NCBI RefSeq assembly: GCF_033118175.1 | Contig: NC_083692.1 | Span: forward strand, 11,095,501-11,159,500 | Length of the DNA: 64,000 bases | Direction: 5' to 3' | From: Dama dama | Lineage: Eukaryota > Chordata > Mammalia > Artiodactyla > Cervidae | Part shown: in pieces, positions 19,521 to 31,490 of the stretch | How positions within the stretch are numbered: position 1 is the stretch's first letter | How the letters are laid out: each line of letters begins with the position of its first letter | Notes under the pieces: generated by a model | Seen by the model: only the letters and a program-made list of their open reading frames with translations | Told to the model about the DNA's origin: nothing | Databases searched by the model: none | Program-made: the position numbers and the translations under genes

Positions 19521-20784
19521 CGGGCCTTGAAAATGAGGTTAAAAGAACTCTATGCATATTTTTTAAAATAAAACTAAGTTGGGAGCCACAAAGGAAAATG
19601 CCACCTTCTTCAGAGTTTTATTTAGGGAAATAATCAGATTAAACTACACTTTACTGAATACCTACTGAACAGAAAATACACCTAACAACCTAAAACACAC
19701 TATAAACAAATACATACTATCAGATTGGAAAACCAGACACCAGATCTAGGCCCGAATTCAACTTAAAAAATAAAATTAAAAAACTAACAACGGAGGGACG
19801 TTTGCATGGGAACCAGGAATAGGGTTCCCACTTGGCAACGCCACTCTAGAATTGAGGCTATGGCTTGTTATCTAATTCTCTAAATGCAGGGCCTTTGTCA
19901 TTATTTTTATTGTTCATAAATTCTACCCAGTTTGGATGAGGCTATCAACAGGTTAATGTGAATTCGGGTTTTGAAAGAGAAAACGAGAACAGCAGTCAGC
20001 ATCAAGGGGCACGGATTTCTCCCAATTACCGCCCCCAATTATTTCCACACCTATTGCTGCCATGTTTGATCTCCTTCTCCCGGCCTACCCGTCAGTTCGC
20101 ATGGGGGAAGAATGCTAGCTAATGCTGCTCAACAGAGAGTGTAGGTCCAATTTAAATAATTAGAAGCCTATTTCATTTCTGCTCTCCCTCTTATAAACGA
20201 ACCTGAAAGGAATGTGCATGCCAAGCTCCAAGTCTTTAACTTGTCAGGGATGACGTATTGGGTTTCCTTAAAGCCCCTTTCCTCACCAGCCCTGCTCTGT
20301 CTGGAGATAATTTAGAGCTATTGGATGATAATCAATAAGCAAGGGTCATCTCTATTGCCGGACTTAAAGGTCTCTGATCTAGCAAATCATCCATTACTGC
20401 TGCCTATATTAGCCTTCCCGTTAGCGGTGTGACCCGAACGGGTCCTCTTATTCTTCCAGTAGACAAGGACAGGCGCTGCAGGGCAGTTTTCTGCTGATGA
20501 AATGAGGCTGCAGTGCGCTTGGGTTGGGGCCTGTCTCCAACTTCTCTGCAGAGGACTTCACTCCTCTCCTCGAGTGGTGAGAAATCTCTTTCCATTTGGC
20601 AAAGGCCTGAGGCATCGTTTTGTGACTTGACTTCGGGCCATTCACGTGCATCCCTTTCTTTGATAGCAGGCCTGTGAATGCCAGGCTTTGTCAGGCTCTC
20701 GAGCCTCAAATGTGTGGCAAGCGCGTCCCCGACCAGAGGATCTTCATTTGTAACAAGTGCCTTTGAACTGCACTTGGAGCCCTA
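19521..20784. other. repeat-poor block, candidate conserved non-coding DNA
   Basis: The longest stretch in the left half without any repeat I recognise. 19880-20420 carries AT-rich motifs of homeodomain type (ataattag at 20157-20163, ccaattacc near 20022) and no long frame. A 101-codon minus frame at 20404-20709 has no known domain. Function unknown; regulatory sequence is only an inference. Confidence 0.25.
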
Positions 20785-20875
20785 ACTGGGACTCTGTTCC
20801 AGGAATCTACATTTTTAGCAAACTACCCGGGTAATTCTTTTGCCCATGGAGGTTTGAGAACCTCTAATCTGGAAA
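20785..20875 (+). mobile_element. MER5A hAT-Charlie fragment
   Basis: Right half: aggaatctacatttttagc and gaggtttgagaacctct correspond to MER5A 'gaatttgcatttctaac' and its terminal 'tttgagaacc'. Confidence 0.55.
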
Positions 20876-20999
20876 GGATATAACAAGTAAATAACTTGGG
20901 ATATAACAAGTTGACTTAGGCTATTAAGGACGAATGAAATAGAGGCTTAACAAAACTACTAGCAAATTGTTATAGAACAGGAGAGAAGAGGAGAGGGGA

Positions 21000-21250
21000 T
21001 CAGAAATTCACCGAATGTCCTTGAAGCTGCCTCTGAAGGCGACTAGAAGGTGATGGTTGAGAACAGGAGGGATGACATTCCAGGCTAAAGGAACAGCCTG
21101 GGCAAAAGCTCACAGAAATAAGAGGACAGAGTTCATTTGGGAACCTGGAAATAATCCAATGAATTAGGATGTGAGGTGTACGATAAGGTAGTGGGAATTA
21201 AAACTGACAAGGAAGTAGGAGTCCATCACAAAGTATTTTGAATACAGTCC
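21000..21250 (-). mobile_element. L2 LINE internal relic
   Basis: gacattccaggctaaaggaac, agcctgggcaaaagctc and gaggtgtacgataaggtag follow antisense L2 ('gcattccaggcagagggaacagc'). Confidence 0.6.
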
Positions 21251-21375
21251 TTCAGAGAGAGGGGGCAAGGATCTGCTCTAAAAATTAAGAGCAAATTTAA
21301 ATAATCACAAATCACAGAGGGATAGAAAGAAGAAAATGAAGGCTGAAATTACACAATATTCAAAATCCCTTTACC

Positions 21376-21547
21376 AGGACTTCCCTAGTGGTCCAGGGTA
21401 TAAGCTCCCAATGCAGGGGGCCAGAGTTCAATCCCTGGTGAGGGAACTAGACCCACATGCCACAACTAAGAGCTTGCATGCAACAACTGGAAGATCTCCT
21501 GTGCCACAACTAACACCTGCCACAGCCTAATAAACATTTTTTTAATA
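21376..21547 (+). mobile_element. CHR-2-type SINE
   Basis: aggacttccctagtggtccag, gggaactagacccacatgcc, gccacaactaacacctgcc and an A/T tail. Complete by eye. Confidence 0.88.
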
Positions 21548-21562
21548 CCTTTATCCATTGCC

Positions 21563-21838
21563 TTCAGTTCAGTTGCTCAGTCATGCCCCACTCTTTGCGA
21601 CCCCATGGACTGCAGCACACCAGGCTTCCCTATCCAACTCCCATAGCCTACTCAAACTCAGGTCCATCGAGTCGGTGATGCCATCCAACCATCTCATCCT
21701 CTGTTGTTCCTTTCTCCTTCCACCTTCAATCTTTCCCAGCGACTCCAATGAGTCAGCTCTTCTCATCAGGTGGCCAAAGTATTGGAGCTTCGACTTCATC
21801 ATCAGTCCTTCCAATGAATATTCACAACAGATTTCCTT
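21563..21838 (-). mobile_element. BovB LINE 3' end
   Basis: Antisense: cagttcagttgctcagtcatg, ccatcgagtcggtgatgcc, catcaggtggccaaagtattg, ending in aatattcacaacag. Contains a small deletion at cccagcgactccaatgag, where the 'catcagggtcttttc' phrase is missing. Confidence 0.92.
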
Positions 21839-21844
21839 TCATAT

Positions 21845-22200
21845 TTATTCAATTCCATATTAACTGTATGCCTATTATGGGCCTGACACAGGAGGAGGCT
21901 CTGGAGAAATCATCTAAACAACCCAAACATGGCCTCCCTTCCATACAGCTTACAGTTTGGCATTTACTAAGTGGCAGGCACAAAAACCAAAATGGCACCT
22001 CAAAGAATGTACCGTGTAAAAGAGGATTAAGTCTAACACACACACGCACACGTTTACGCATGTCACAATAAACCACAAGAAAGGTAGGAATGAAATGTTA
22101 GAGGACTACTTGAGAGGTGCCCTCAAGCTTAAATAAGATTTTTGGCCAAGGGAAGATAGAGGAACAGGGCAGTTCAGTCAGGAGAAAAAGCAATTGCGGG
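21845..22200 (-). mobile_element. L2 LINE 3' region
   Basis: actgtatgcctattatgggcc, tggcctcccttccatacagc and cttacagtttggc are antisense L2 3' sequence; degenerate continuation to about 22200. Confidence 0.65.
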
Positions 22201-22310
22201 GGGAGGAAAAAGAATGGAAACAATGAGGATGATGATGACGTGGGCATAATCTGCAGCCACTCTGTGATCAGTGGATCTGTCTTACACCACAGCTGCTATC
22301 ATTTTTCCCT

Positions 22311-22525
22311 GGAAAGTGGAAAGTGTTAGTTGTTTAGTCATGTCCGACTCTTTGCAACCACATGGACTGTAGACCACCAGGCTCCTCTGTCCAAGGGATT
22401 TTCCAGACAAGAATACTGGAGTGGGTTGCCATTCCCTTCTCCAGGGGATCTTCCTAACCCAGGGATTGAATCTGGGCCTCCTGCATTGCAGGCAGATTTT
22501 TTACCAACTGAGCCACGAGGGAAGC
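22311..22525 (-). mobile_element. Bov-tA SINE
   Basis: Antisense ggaaagtggaaagtgttag through ctgagccacgagggaagc. Probable target duplication atttttccct (22301-22310) against attttttcct (22527-22536). Confidence 0.92.
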
Positions 22526-22889
22526 AATTTTTTCCTACAATACCCTAAAAATGAATAACATGAATAAAATTAGCATTGGTAAATAATAGCATGAACAAGA
22601 ATAAAATGAGGGCCCATAGAAGAAAGGATAATATTTATAGCATGTTTTTATGTTTTCCAAAGCATTTTTACATATGTCATTTGATAGCCACAAACACCTT
22701 AAAAACAAGAAAGAAAAAGAGTATAATACTGCATATTAAATGTCTAATCTTTCATCCTTTATCCTAAACTCTTAACATCTTCCATTCTTAAGGGGGTCTT
22801 TTTGTTTCTTTTTTCAAGGTATTTTCATTTTAATCAAAAACTAATATTACTGTTTTTAAGAGGAAAAATAAAAACCAAAAATTCCCCAT

Positions 22890-24640
22890 AATCCCTCTGC
22901 TCAGATATATCCCTTGTCAATATTTTTTAGTTTTTAGTTTGAAATAATTTTAGACCTAACAAAAAATTTGCAAAAATAGTACAGTTTCCATGTCCTTCAC
23001 TCAGCTTCCCCTAAATTTAACAACAGACATAATCATAAATACAATTAGCAGTCCAGGAAATCATTAATATCATTGGTTCAGTATTAATAACTAACCACAG
23101 ATCTTATTCAGATCTCACCCGTTTTCCTCCTAATGTCCTTTTTCTATTCTCACACCCCACATTGCATTCAGTTGTTTTGCCTTTTTAACCTCCAATCAGA
23201 GACATTTCTTCAGTTTACACTTGTCTTTCAAGATGTTGATAGTTTTGTAGAGTACTGGCTACTTTATTTGGCAAAATGTCTCTCAATTTGACTGTGTCTA
23301 AATATTTTCTTATTATTAGTTTGAGGTTACACATTCTAGGCGTATGACGTAATATCACAAAAGTGATGCTGTGCCATTTTAAGGGCACTGTATCAAGTGA
23401 AGTGAAAGTGGCTCAGTCGTGTCTGACTCTTTGTGACCCCATGGACTGTATAGAACTCTCCAGGCCAGAATACTGGAGTGGGTAGCCTTTCCCTTCTCCA
23501 GAGGACCTTCCCAACCCAGGGATCGAACCCAGGTCTCCCGCACTGCTGGCGGATTCTTTACCAGCTGAGCCACAAGGGAAGCCTGAGAATACTGGAGTGG
23601 GTAGCCGATCCCTTCTCCAGCGGATCTTCCCAACCCAGGGATCAAACCGGGGTCTCCTGCATTGCAGGTGGATTCCTCACCAACTGAGCTATGAATGTCT
23701 CAGAAGTTATGATGATAGCTTTAATTACATGGTTAAGGCAATGTCTGTCGAGTTTCTCTCCTATAAAGTTTCTTCCTTTGTAGTTGAAAAATACCTTGGG
23801 AGAGATATTTTGAGACTGTGCTATCATACTATTTCTCTTCAATGCTTGCCCACCGACTTGAGCATCCTTTCACAGACCTTCCTTGCAACAATTACTACTG
23901 CAGGATTGCCCAGTAGTGATCAGGTAATTTCCCTCATTCCTTCTAGCATATATTAATTAGAATTATTCTGACAAAAAGAGCAGTCTCTTCTCCTCATTTA
24001 CTTATCCAATTATTTACATCAGGATGGACACCTGAATATTTATTTTATTCTTTGAGTCATAATCCAATATTACTGTTACTTACGCTGCTCAAATTGTCAG
24101 CTTTTGCCACTGGGAGCTCCATTACGTGGACTCCTCTTGCCTTTTGACATCACTTCATCCTTCTAATTAATTTTTTACTACTTCTTTGCTTTCTGATACT
24201 AGAAGATACCCCAGGCTCGTCTTAAGTTTCCTTTCTCCAGCCTTAAAATCAGTCATTTCTGCTCCAAGGAGTCTTGATTCCTTTTAGCAAAAATGAGATT
24301 TAGAAACCAAGATCTAGGTACTAAGCATGCTCACTGCTACCAGAGCATCATTATTCCTTGGCCTTCTAAAGATGTTCATACTGATCCTTCCAATTCCAAC
24401 ACCACAAGGATGACTCTAACTTTCCTATTTTTCTTAGTAGCAATCTTATTCTCCAACAGTGAAAAGCTCTTGTCATTAACAATATGCTCACTTAATCTTA
24501 GTATAAACATGAAGTAATGAGTTACAGAAGTACAACACTGGTATACAGTCCTTTTCTGTCTAAGCGTACAGCTTCCTGTCAAAATGTTTTTTTCCAAAGT
24601 TACCTAGGCTATTTTTTGCCCATACCCTTCAGAGTGGTTA
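22890..24640. mobile_element. ancient L1 (L1M type), split by a Bov-A2
   Basis: Two collinear parts, 22890-23395 and 23696-24640. Recognised phrases in order: gaaataattttagacctaac, gcaaaaatagtacagtttcc, cactcagcttcccctaaat, gatgttgatagttttgtag, tcctataaagtttcttcc, ttcagtcatttctgctccaagg-type and gtactaagcatgctcactgc. Old mammalian L1 non-coding sequence; I cannot fix the subfamily or strand. Confidence 0.65.
23396..23695 (-). mobile_element. Bov-A2 dimeric SINE
   Basis: agtgaagtgaaagtggctcag, first monomer to gagccacaagggaagcc, then a second monomer from gagaatactggagtgggtag to caactgagctatga. Inserted into the ancient L1. Confidence 0.93.
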
Positions 24641-25375
24641 TGTTATTAATTTATAGTACAATTAGGTTTATCTACTACTATTTGTATTCTACTTCTGTCC
24701 ACCAGCATTTTAGTTGACTACATACATGTATTTATTCTCAGAGATACATAAAACATTATCCATAATTTTCTTTTAATCCATTTAGAGATACAGACCTCTT
24801 TGCTGAGCACTTACCATGTTCCAGGAGCAGTGTGGGTATTTTTATTATTTAAGACTATAAAAACACGATATGCCATTTTAAAGATTAATATCTAGGCCAT
24901 GAAATTTTACATCAAGATGAGAAACCAATTAACCTTATCCACCAAAAGATGGTGTGCCTCCTGTCTCTACTCTTATCCTTTTCTTAATAGTTCACCAACT
25001 TTATGGACCTATAGATTCTGTTGGCCTTTATTTCCATAACCTAAAAATACATTAGAAATAATGAAGCAAGTACAGATGTTTCTCAGGGAACGTTAATGGA
25101 ATGTCACCTGCTTGGGTTTTTCTAGTTAGCTATCACTATTGATAACTCACCCTTTAAAATGAAAACCTGGGACTATATGTGTGAATACAAAGACCCACAG
25201 AACACCCTGGAGGACTCCTGGCAATCTCTATTTGGGCCTTTAGAAGGCAAGACTGTCCCTCAGTGTTTACAAGAACTTCCTGAAAGGCAACCACGTGTAG
25301 GTCATTTACCTCACCTGAAGGAAGGTCCCATTCTCATATCGTTCATAAATCAGGAGAAGAGTATAGAGGATAAAA
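24641..25375. other. mostly unassigned; MIR-like relic near 24798-24850
   Basis: gctgagcacttaccatgttcc with gagcagtgtgggtatttt resembles a sense MIR 5' part. The rest, including a short plus frame at 25159-25452 that runs into a SINE, is unassigned. Confidence 0.4.
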
Positions 25376-25602
25376 GTTTTCCCTGGTGGCTCAGCGGTAC
25401 AGAATCTGCCTGCAATGCAGGAGCTACAGGAGATAACAGGTTTGATCCCTGAGTCTGGAAGATCTTCTGGAGGAGGGCATAGCAACCCACTCCAGTGTTC
25501 TTGCCTGGAGAGTCCCATGGACAGAGGAGCCTGGCAGGCTACAGTCCATGGGGTCACAAAGAGTCAGACATGACTGAAGTATCTTAGCACACACATATGC
25601 AT
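25376..25602 (+). mobile_element. Bov-tA SINE, full length
   Basis: ttttccctggtggctcagcgg, B box ggtttgatccctgag, through gactgaagtatcttagcac. Sense orientation. Confidence 0.93.
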
Positions 25603-25619
25603 AATAGATAATAGTGCAG

Positions 25620-25710
25620 TTTCCGGAGTCAAAAGACATATGTGTTCTTAAGCAAATCTCTTCCTATCTCTGAGTTACAATTTCCTCACTTGTATGGAAG
25701 GATAAATTAT
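25620..25710 (-). mobile_element. MIR SINE fragment
   Basis: gttcttaagcaaatctcttcc and gagttacaatttcctcacttg are antisense MIR. Confidence 0.6.
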
Positions 25711-25786
25711 ATGTATAATTTATATGTATGTGTGTGCAACTTACATACATAAATACATATCATTTATATTGCCAAAATAAATTTCC

Positions 25787-26107
25787 AGGGCCAAGATGGA
25801 GCCACTCCTGTCCAAGGTGTCACATCAGCAAAGTAAACCTCAGAGAGTTTTCATGTCCTGTAGATGTTCCACTTGACCAGAAACTCAGAAGTTCCAATCA
25901 ATCAATCCCCAAAAACCAACCCAACTCTGGGCCTTCTTGCCCCAAAGAAGGCTAACTCTGTGGCCCCAGCCAATCAGTTATTTTCTGTTTTTCTCTACCT
26001 TGTTCTTCACCTTATAAAAGCTCCCTGTCTTCCACTCCATTCTGCATTTCTCCAGAAGAAGACTGTCCACTATGTGAAATGCTATATAAAGTCTGTTTGT
26101 ATCATCT
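25787..26107 (+). mobile_element. solo LTR-like block of an old endogenous retrovirus (probable)
   Basis: About 320 bp with promoter architecture of an LTR in the plus direction: a CCAAT box at 25970-25977 (ccaatcag), a TATA box at 26013-26020 (tataaaag) 36 bp downstream, then a pyrimidine-rich leader. gccaagatggagccactcc at its start is typical of class I LTR text. I cannot name the family or delimit the ends; no internal viral genes are present. Confidence 0.45.
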
Positions 26108-26394
26108 AAATTGTATCACTAAATTATCTTTTTAGAATACATTTAATTGTGTTATATAATATCTATGTTGTTTATCCCTATTTACAAAGAAGTAAATGGA
26201 ATTGTGAAATTAAGTGAAATTCAGTGTCAAACTCTTTTGCTTTAAACACATATAAAGTACTCAGAAAACATCAGCTATTACTAGTACTATTATCATTTTA
26301 TGCAAAAGATAAATAGCAGCAGTACACAGCAAAAAGATCAAATAAACAGTGGAGAAGAGGCAGAGAAAGAGAACAAACATTTACTTATAATAAT

Positions 26395-27696
26395 GCCAAC
26401 GAATGTTCAAACTATCATACAACTGTGCTCATTTCACATGCTAGTAAGGTTATGCTCAAAATCCTTCAAGTTAGGCTTTAGCATTATATGAACCGAGAAT
26501 TTCCAGATGTACAAGCTGGGTTTCAAAAGAGGCAGAGGAACCATATCAAATTGCCAATATTCGCTGGATCATACAGAAAACAAGGGAATTCCAGAATAAC
26601 ATCTACTTCTGTTTCATTGACTATGCTAAATCCTTTCACTATGTGGATCACAAAAAAACTGTAAAATTCTTTAAGAGATGGAAATACCAGACCACCTTAG
26701 TTGTCTGCTGAGAAACCTGTGTGCAGGTCAAGAAGCAACAATTAGACCCAGACATGGAACAACTGACTGGTTCCAAATTAAGAAAGGAGTATGTCAAGGC
26801 TGTATATTGTCACCCTGCTTACTTAACCTATATTCAGGGTACATCATGCAAAAGCCTGGGCTGGATGAATCAAAAGTGGGAATCAAGATTGACAAGAGAA
26901 ATATCAACAACCTCAGATATTCAGATGATACCACTCTAATGGCAGAAAGTAAAGAGGAACTAAAGAGCCTCTTAATGAAGGTGAAAGAGGAGAGTGAAAA
27001 GCTGACTTGAAACTCAACATTCAAAAAACTAAGATCATGACATCAGGCTCCATTACTTCATGGCAAATAGAAGGGAAAAAAGTGGAAATAGTGACATATT
27101 TTATTTTCATGGGCTCCAAAATCACTGTAGATGGTGATTTCAGCCATGAATTTAAAAGATGCTTGCTCCCTGGAAGGAAAGCTATGACAAACGTAGACAG
27201 CATATTAAAAAGCAGAGACATCACTTTGCTAACAAAGTTCCACGTAATCAAAGCTATGGATTTTCCAGTGGTCATGTATAGATGTGAGAGCTGGACCATA
27301 AGGAAGGCTGAGTGCTGAAGAATTGATGCTTTCAAACTGTGATACTGGAGAAGACTCTTGAGAGTCCCTTGGACTGCAAGATCAATCCAGCCAATCCTAA
27401 AGGAAATCAACCCTGAATATTCACTGGAAGGACTGATGCTGAAGCTGAAGCTCCAATACTTTGGCCACCTGATATGAAGAGTCGATTCATGGTAAAAGAC
27501 CTTGATGCTGGGAAAGATTGAAGACAAAAGGAAAAGAGGGTGGCAGAGGATGAGATGGTTAGATAGCATCATCGACATTCAACAGACATAAATTTGAGAA
27601 AAGTGCAGAAGATAGTGGAGGATAAAGGAGCCTGACGTGCTGCAGTCCGTAGTGTCTCAAAGAGTTGAACACGACTTAGCAAATGAACAACAACAA
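26395..27696 (+). mobile_element. BovB LINE, 1.3 kb, reverse transcriptase half
   Basis: Sense BovB from gaatgttcaaactatcatac to gcaaatgaacaacaaca. Flanked by tataataat at 26386-26394 and 27697-27705 (AT-rich, so moderate weight). The reverse transcriptase palm is readable in pieces: CQGCILSPCLLNLYS, then LRYSDDTTLMAESKEEL where the catalytic box is YSDD instead of YADD. Stops and frameshifts split the frame (26678-27010, 27007-27318), so the copy is dead. Confidence 0.96.
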
Positions 27697-27737
27697 TATA
27701 ATAATAACAATCTAATCCTAACAGTAACTCATAGCAT

Positions 27738-27940
27738 GGCGTCCATGCTCAGTCATGTCTGACTCTTTGGGACCCCTTAGACTGTAGCCCACCAGGCTCC
27801 TCTGTCCATGGGATTTCCCAGGCAAGAATACTGGAGTGGGTTACCGTTTCCTACTCCAGGTAATCTTCCCAACCAGGGGTCAAACCCGTACCTCCTTGCA
27901 CTGGAGGCAGGTTCTTTACGACTGAGCCACCTGGGAAGCC
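27738..27940 (-). mobile_element. Bov-tA SINE
   Basis: Antisense gcgtccatgctcagtcatgtc to gagccacctgggaagcc. Sits about 40 bp right of the preceding BovB 3' end. Confidence 0.92.
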
Positions 27941-29150
27941 CAGGAAACTAATACATCCTCCCAGTCACCTAAGAACCACCAAAAATTGCTCAAACATCCT
28001 TAGATGTCCTCATGTCTCCACAAACAAACTGAAAAATTTCCTAACACTTAGAGGCACCAAAAGGACAATAGAAGGGAAATAACTGCACAAGGAACACAGT
28101 CAGACAAACGTGAGAATCTGGGATCTTCCAGGGGCCTATGGAACCTGTCACCAGGAGGGAATCCAGGCAGGCCTTCCGAACGCTTCTTCTCACCACTTCA
28201 TTTTCTCTCCATTCAGGGCGGCGGTAGACATGACTTTAATCCTAGTACCAGAAACGTTAAGAGCATGAGCTCTCCCATGAAGGCATTAAAGTTATGCTGT
28301 CTTCCCTCCTTCCGGTGGTCTCTGTGCTGGGCCCATTTTTCATAGCTTCTCTGTCTTTCTTGTGCTTCTGCTTCCTCCTCTTTTCATCCAGACAGATGGA
28401 GAGGCAGCCCAACCTCTGAGAAGCTTGTCTTACTCCCCTCCAGGCAACAGCTGCTTCCACCAAACAGCCCTGCAAATGTCAGCTTCAGATCCATACATCT
28501 TCAAGTGAAGTTGGTCCTGAACCAGAAGTCACAGCTGAGTCACCAGCAGCGATGTGGGGACCAAAGATATGCTGGCCACCCCGTGGCTTTTCCAACCCTC
28601 AGGACTGCCTGAGCATCTCCATGAAAGTCAGGGAACAAGTAAATGTAATGATAAACACTTCCTAGCCATGCCACCACAAGCCCCGGCTGTACCCAGTCAT
28701 GATTTGTAGAATTCTTTCCCCACCGTGATTAGAAGATACCTTCCCTCCTTTATAAACCTGATTTGTGAACTAAAAAACTATCTCCCAAATATTTCTACAA
28801 ATTTCAAGTGATATGCAGACTCCTAAGGGATGAATTAGTTGTTGTTTCCTCTAAAACCACAGTTATATGTTAATTCAATCACTTTCTTTCTGAATACTCC
28901 ACCAAAATATAATTCCTGCAAAAAGACAGTGATCTGAGCTAACCTAATAGTGGTTAGAGCATAAGGCCAAGGTCATCCCAATGACTCTGGCATTGTCTGT
29001 ATTTTAAGTGTCTCTCCTCCTTTTTAACCCTTGGTCACAGTCAAAAATACCAACAAGGATGGAAAACCCAGTGGGGAAGAATAATTCTAACAGCTCTGTC
29101 ATCTGAAATGTTTCCTTCTGTTAATACTTCACAGAAATGTTCCAGACCAA
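27941..29150. other. no gene recognised; unassigned sequence
   Basis: About 1.2 kb with no repeat I can name and no supported exon. The 72-codon minus frame at 28257-28475 has no known domain. Confidence 0.35.
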
Positions 29151-29154
29151 ATGT

Positions 29155-29342
29155 CGCTACCTATGTGGTCCTCAAGCTTTTGTATGCCTTCCAATCACCT
29201 TAGAAACTTTTAAAAATCCTGATAACAGTTCCATGAAGATACCTGGACATGGGATTCAAGCATCCACGGTTATTAAAGATCTCCAGGTGCTTTCAGCATG
29301 CAGCATAGTCTGGGATAGACAATGGTTACTCAAACAACCAAA
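29155..29342 (+). mobile_element. MER5A-like hAT-Charlie relic
   Basis: gtggtcctcaagcttttgtatg, ccaatcaccttagaaactt, gggattcaagcatcc and gatctccaggtgctttc follow the MER5A layout in degenerate form. Confidence 0.55.
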
Positions 29343-30320
29343 GATTCAGAACCTACCACGGCTCTAAGACTCTGCAGAATAAAGATGATTATCTCTTCCT
29401 CCCTATCATAAATATATTTTCAAAGACAAGGAGCTTTGAAATTCTTAGAGAAAGACATTATTGAAATGCAGACGATTATTATTGCAAGTTGGCAGGTGTC
29501 TAGGACACACATTTGATTTTCTTTAATCATTCAAATGAGACCAAATGTCCCAGGGATGTGGAGTCAGCCCATCGTTATACCTAATGATGGCACCGAGGAT
29601 CCAAACACAGGTGCTGAGAGAAGCAACAAGAGCAATCTTCAAGTTTCCTTCCACCACGGGGACACCCTTCAGCTGCACCCTACAGGCACCCCACTGTCTA
29701 GGATCAGCCACTGTTCACTTTTGGCTCAGCAACATGTATTGCAGAGAAAATGGTCTTTTCTTCACTGAACGCTGAGTATAAAAGGGAAAAGAAATGACCC
29801 TCTTATCCAAGGCACATCTAGCCTCAGCATACAAAAATGAGGATTTAATATTAATCAACTCATCTGATGCTAACAGAACGTCGAATGTCCCCCAATCTAA
29901 CAGCAAAGTCTGGAACCACTGATACACCACACAGTAACCTCCTGAGTCTTGTTTTTTCTTCAGCAGTAACTAGAGCAATAAAAGGTTGGAAGCAGAGTAT
30001 AAATATTTAAAGGCCAAAATAAATCTTTAAATGTTGAACAACCAGGTTATGTGATGGGTAAACTGGAGACTTGTCTCGAGATGGCAGCTCGTGGAATAAT
30101 GATAGAAAGAGCAAAACCTTGGTCATCCCTCCCCCATCAGTACAGCATTAGTGGATGTCAGCTTTGCAATAGCTTAACTGGCGAGAGCCAGCAGATGGTG
30201 TTTTTATGGCCCTATATAAACAGTATTAAGTCATTTTAACTCTTGCCCCATAACTCAGGTTTCCAATCCAGGCTGCTGTTGTCCACCTCTCTCATCTTCT
30301 GAAATGCTCACGAGGAAGAG
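29343..30320. other. no gene recognised; unassigned sequence
   Basis: Two overlapping plus frames at 29535-29775 and a minus frame at 29523-29711 compete with each other; none is supported. No named repeat. Confidence 0.35.
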
Positions 30321-30321
30321 T

Positions 30322-30455
30322 CCTAACATTTATTAAGCACACATTATGTGCTAGATATTTTTCATACAGATTTATTTACCTCTATTTACAGAGAACAGCT
30401 ACTAGGGGCAGAGCCAAGATCAGAACTGATTGTCCAACTTTATGGCTGGGACTCC
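30322..30455 (+). mobile_element. MIR SINE relic
   Basis: catttattaagcacacattatg, tgctagatatttttcatac, ggggcagagccaagatcag follow the sense MIR order, with the central part shortened. Confidence 0.65.
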
Positions 30456-30563
30456 TCCCACTATCCTCCTATCATTCTGAACCTCTATTTTTTCACTGAT
30501 TAAATGCATGGTGGAAGGAACAACCGAGAACTGTTTGCTGAGTGATTAGCTTCTTAGTCCATG

Positions 30564-30784
30564 GCTGTAGTTCTTTAGTCACTCAGTTGTGTCCAACTGT
30601 TTTCCGACCCCATGGACTATAGCCCGCCAGGTTCCTCTGTCTGTGGGATTTCCCAGGCAAGAGTATTGGAGTGGGTTACCATTTCCTTCCCCAGGGGATC
30701 TTCCCAACCCATGGATCGAACTCACATCTTCAGGTCTCCTGCGTTGCAGACGGATTCTTTACCACTGAGCCACCAAGGAAGCCC
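30564..30784 (-). mobile_element. Bov-tA SINE with perfect 11-bp target duplication
   Basis: cttagtccatg is identical at 30553-30563 and 30785-30795. The antisense body runs from ctttagtcactcagttgtgtc to gagccaccaaggaagcc. Confidence 0.95.
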
Positions 30785-30795
30785 CTTAGTCCATG

Positions 30796-31479
30796 ACCAA
30801 GAGCATCCAAGTCACCATGGCTTGTTCCTATCTGAAACTATGACTACTTTGAGTTTCTCATGTGTCATTTGGTGTATTGGTTTTTCAATTTTACACTTGT
30901 AAGAAATAAGAGTCTCTTCAGATATGAGACTTTCCTATTGACTTCTTCAATCCAATTAATTTTGCTCTGCATTGATTAAACTCCTCTTTAAGCTTTTCAG
31001 CATTTTAAAACACAGTTTTCAAATGGTAAAGTCATGACTTTCACTCAGAATCACATATGTCAAAGATTTTGTTCAACTCATTAATTAATGAGTGACTAAG
31101 TAAGATATATAGCTAATCTAATAAATGGATGTTAAGACAAGTTTGCTGGCTTACATACAAAATTGACTAATGCTTTACAGGGCAATAACCCATAACCTCT
31201 GAGGTTATCCCTTCCAATAGACAGGTATTATTTGCATCTCTACTGGGGAAAAAAAAATGACAGGTTAACCTATGCCCGTAAAGAGTTGCAAAATAGAACA
31301 GTCAATAGAAAATCAACCCCAGACCTGGGCTCAAACACACTGTGATATCTTTTGCTTATTTCCAAGCTTTTGGTTAATTTTCTGACAGTGTTAAAGACAC
31401 TGAAGTAGAAGAGGTACATATATACAGTGATTGAAAAGAAGCGAAAAGTGAAAGTGACTAGGAAGAGCTCATCACTGTC
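30796..31479. other. no gene recognised; AT-rich unassigned sequence
   Basis: AT-rich, no named repeat, no frame of note. Confidence 0.35.
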
Positions 31480-31490
31480 TGTGAGGCCCC

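Noticed and set aside
26678..27318. Reverse-transcriptase-like frames that could be taken for a gene
   Set aside because: They are pieces of a 5'-truncated BovB with frameshifts and an altered catalytic box, bounded by target duplications.
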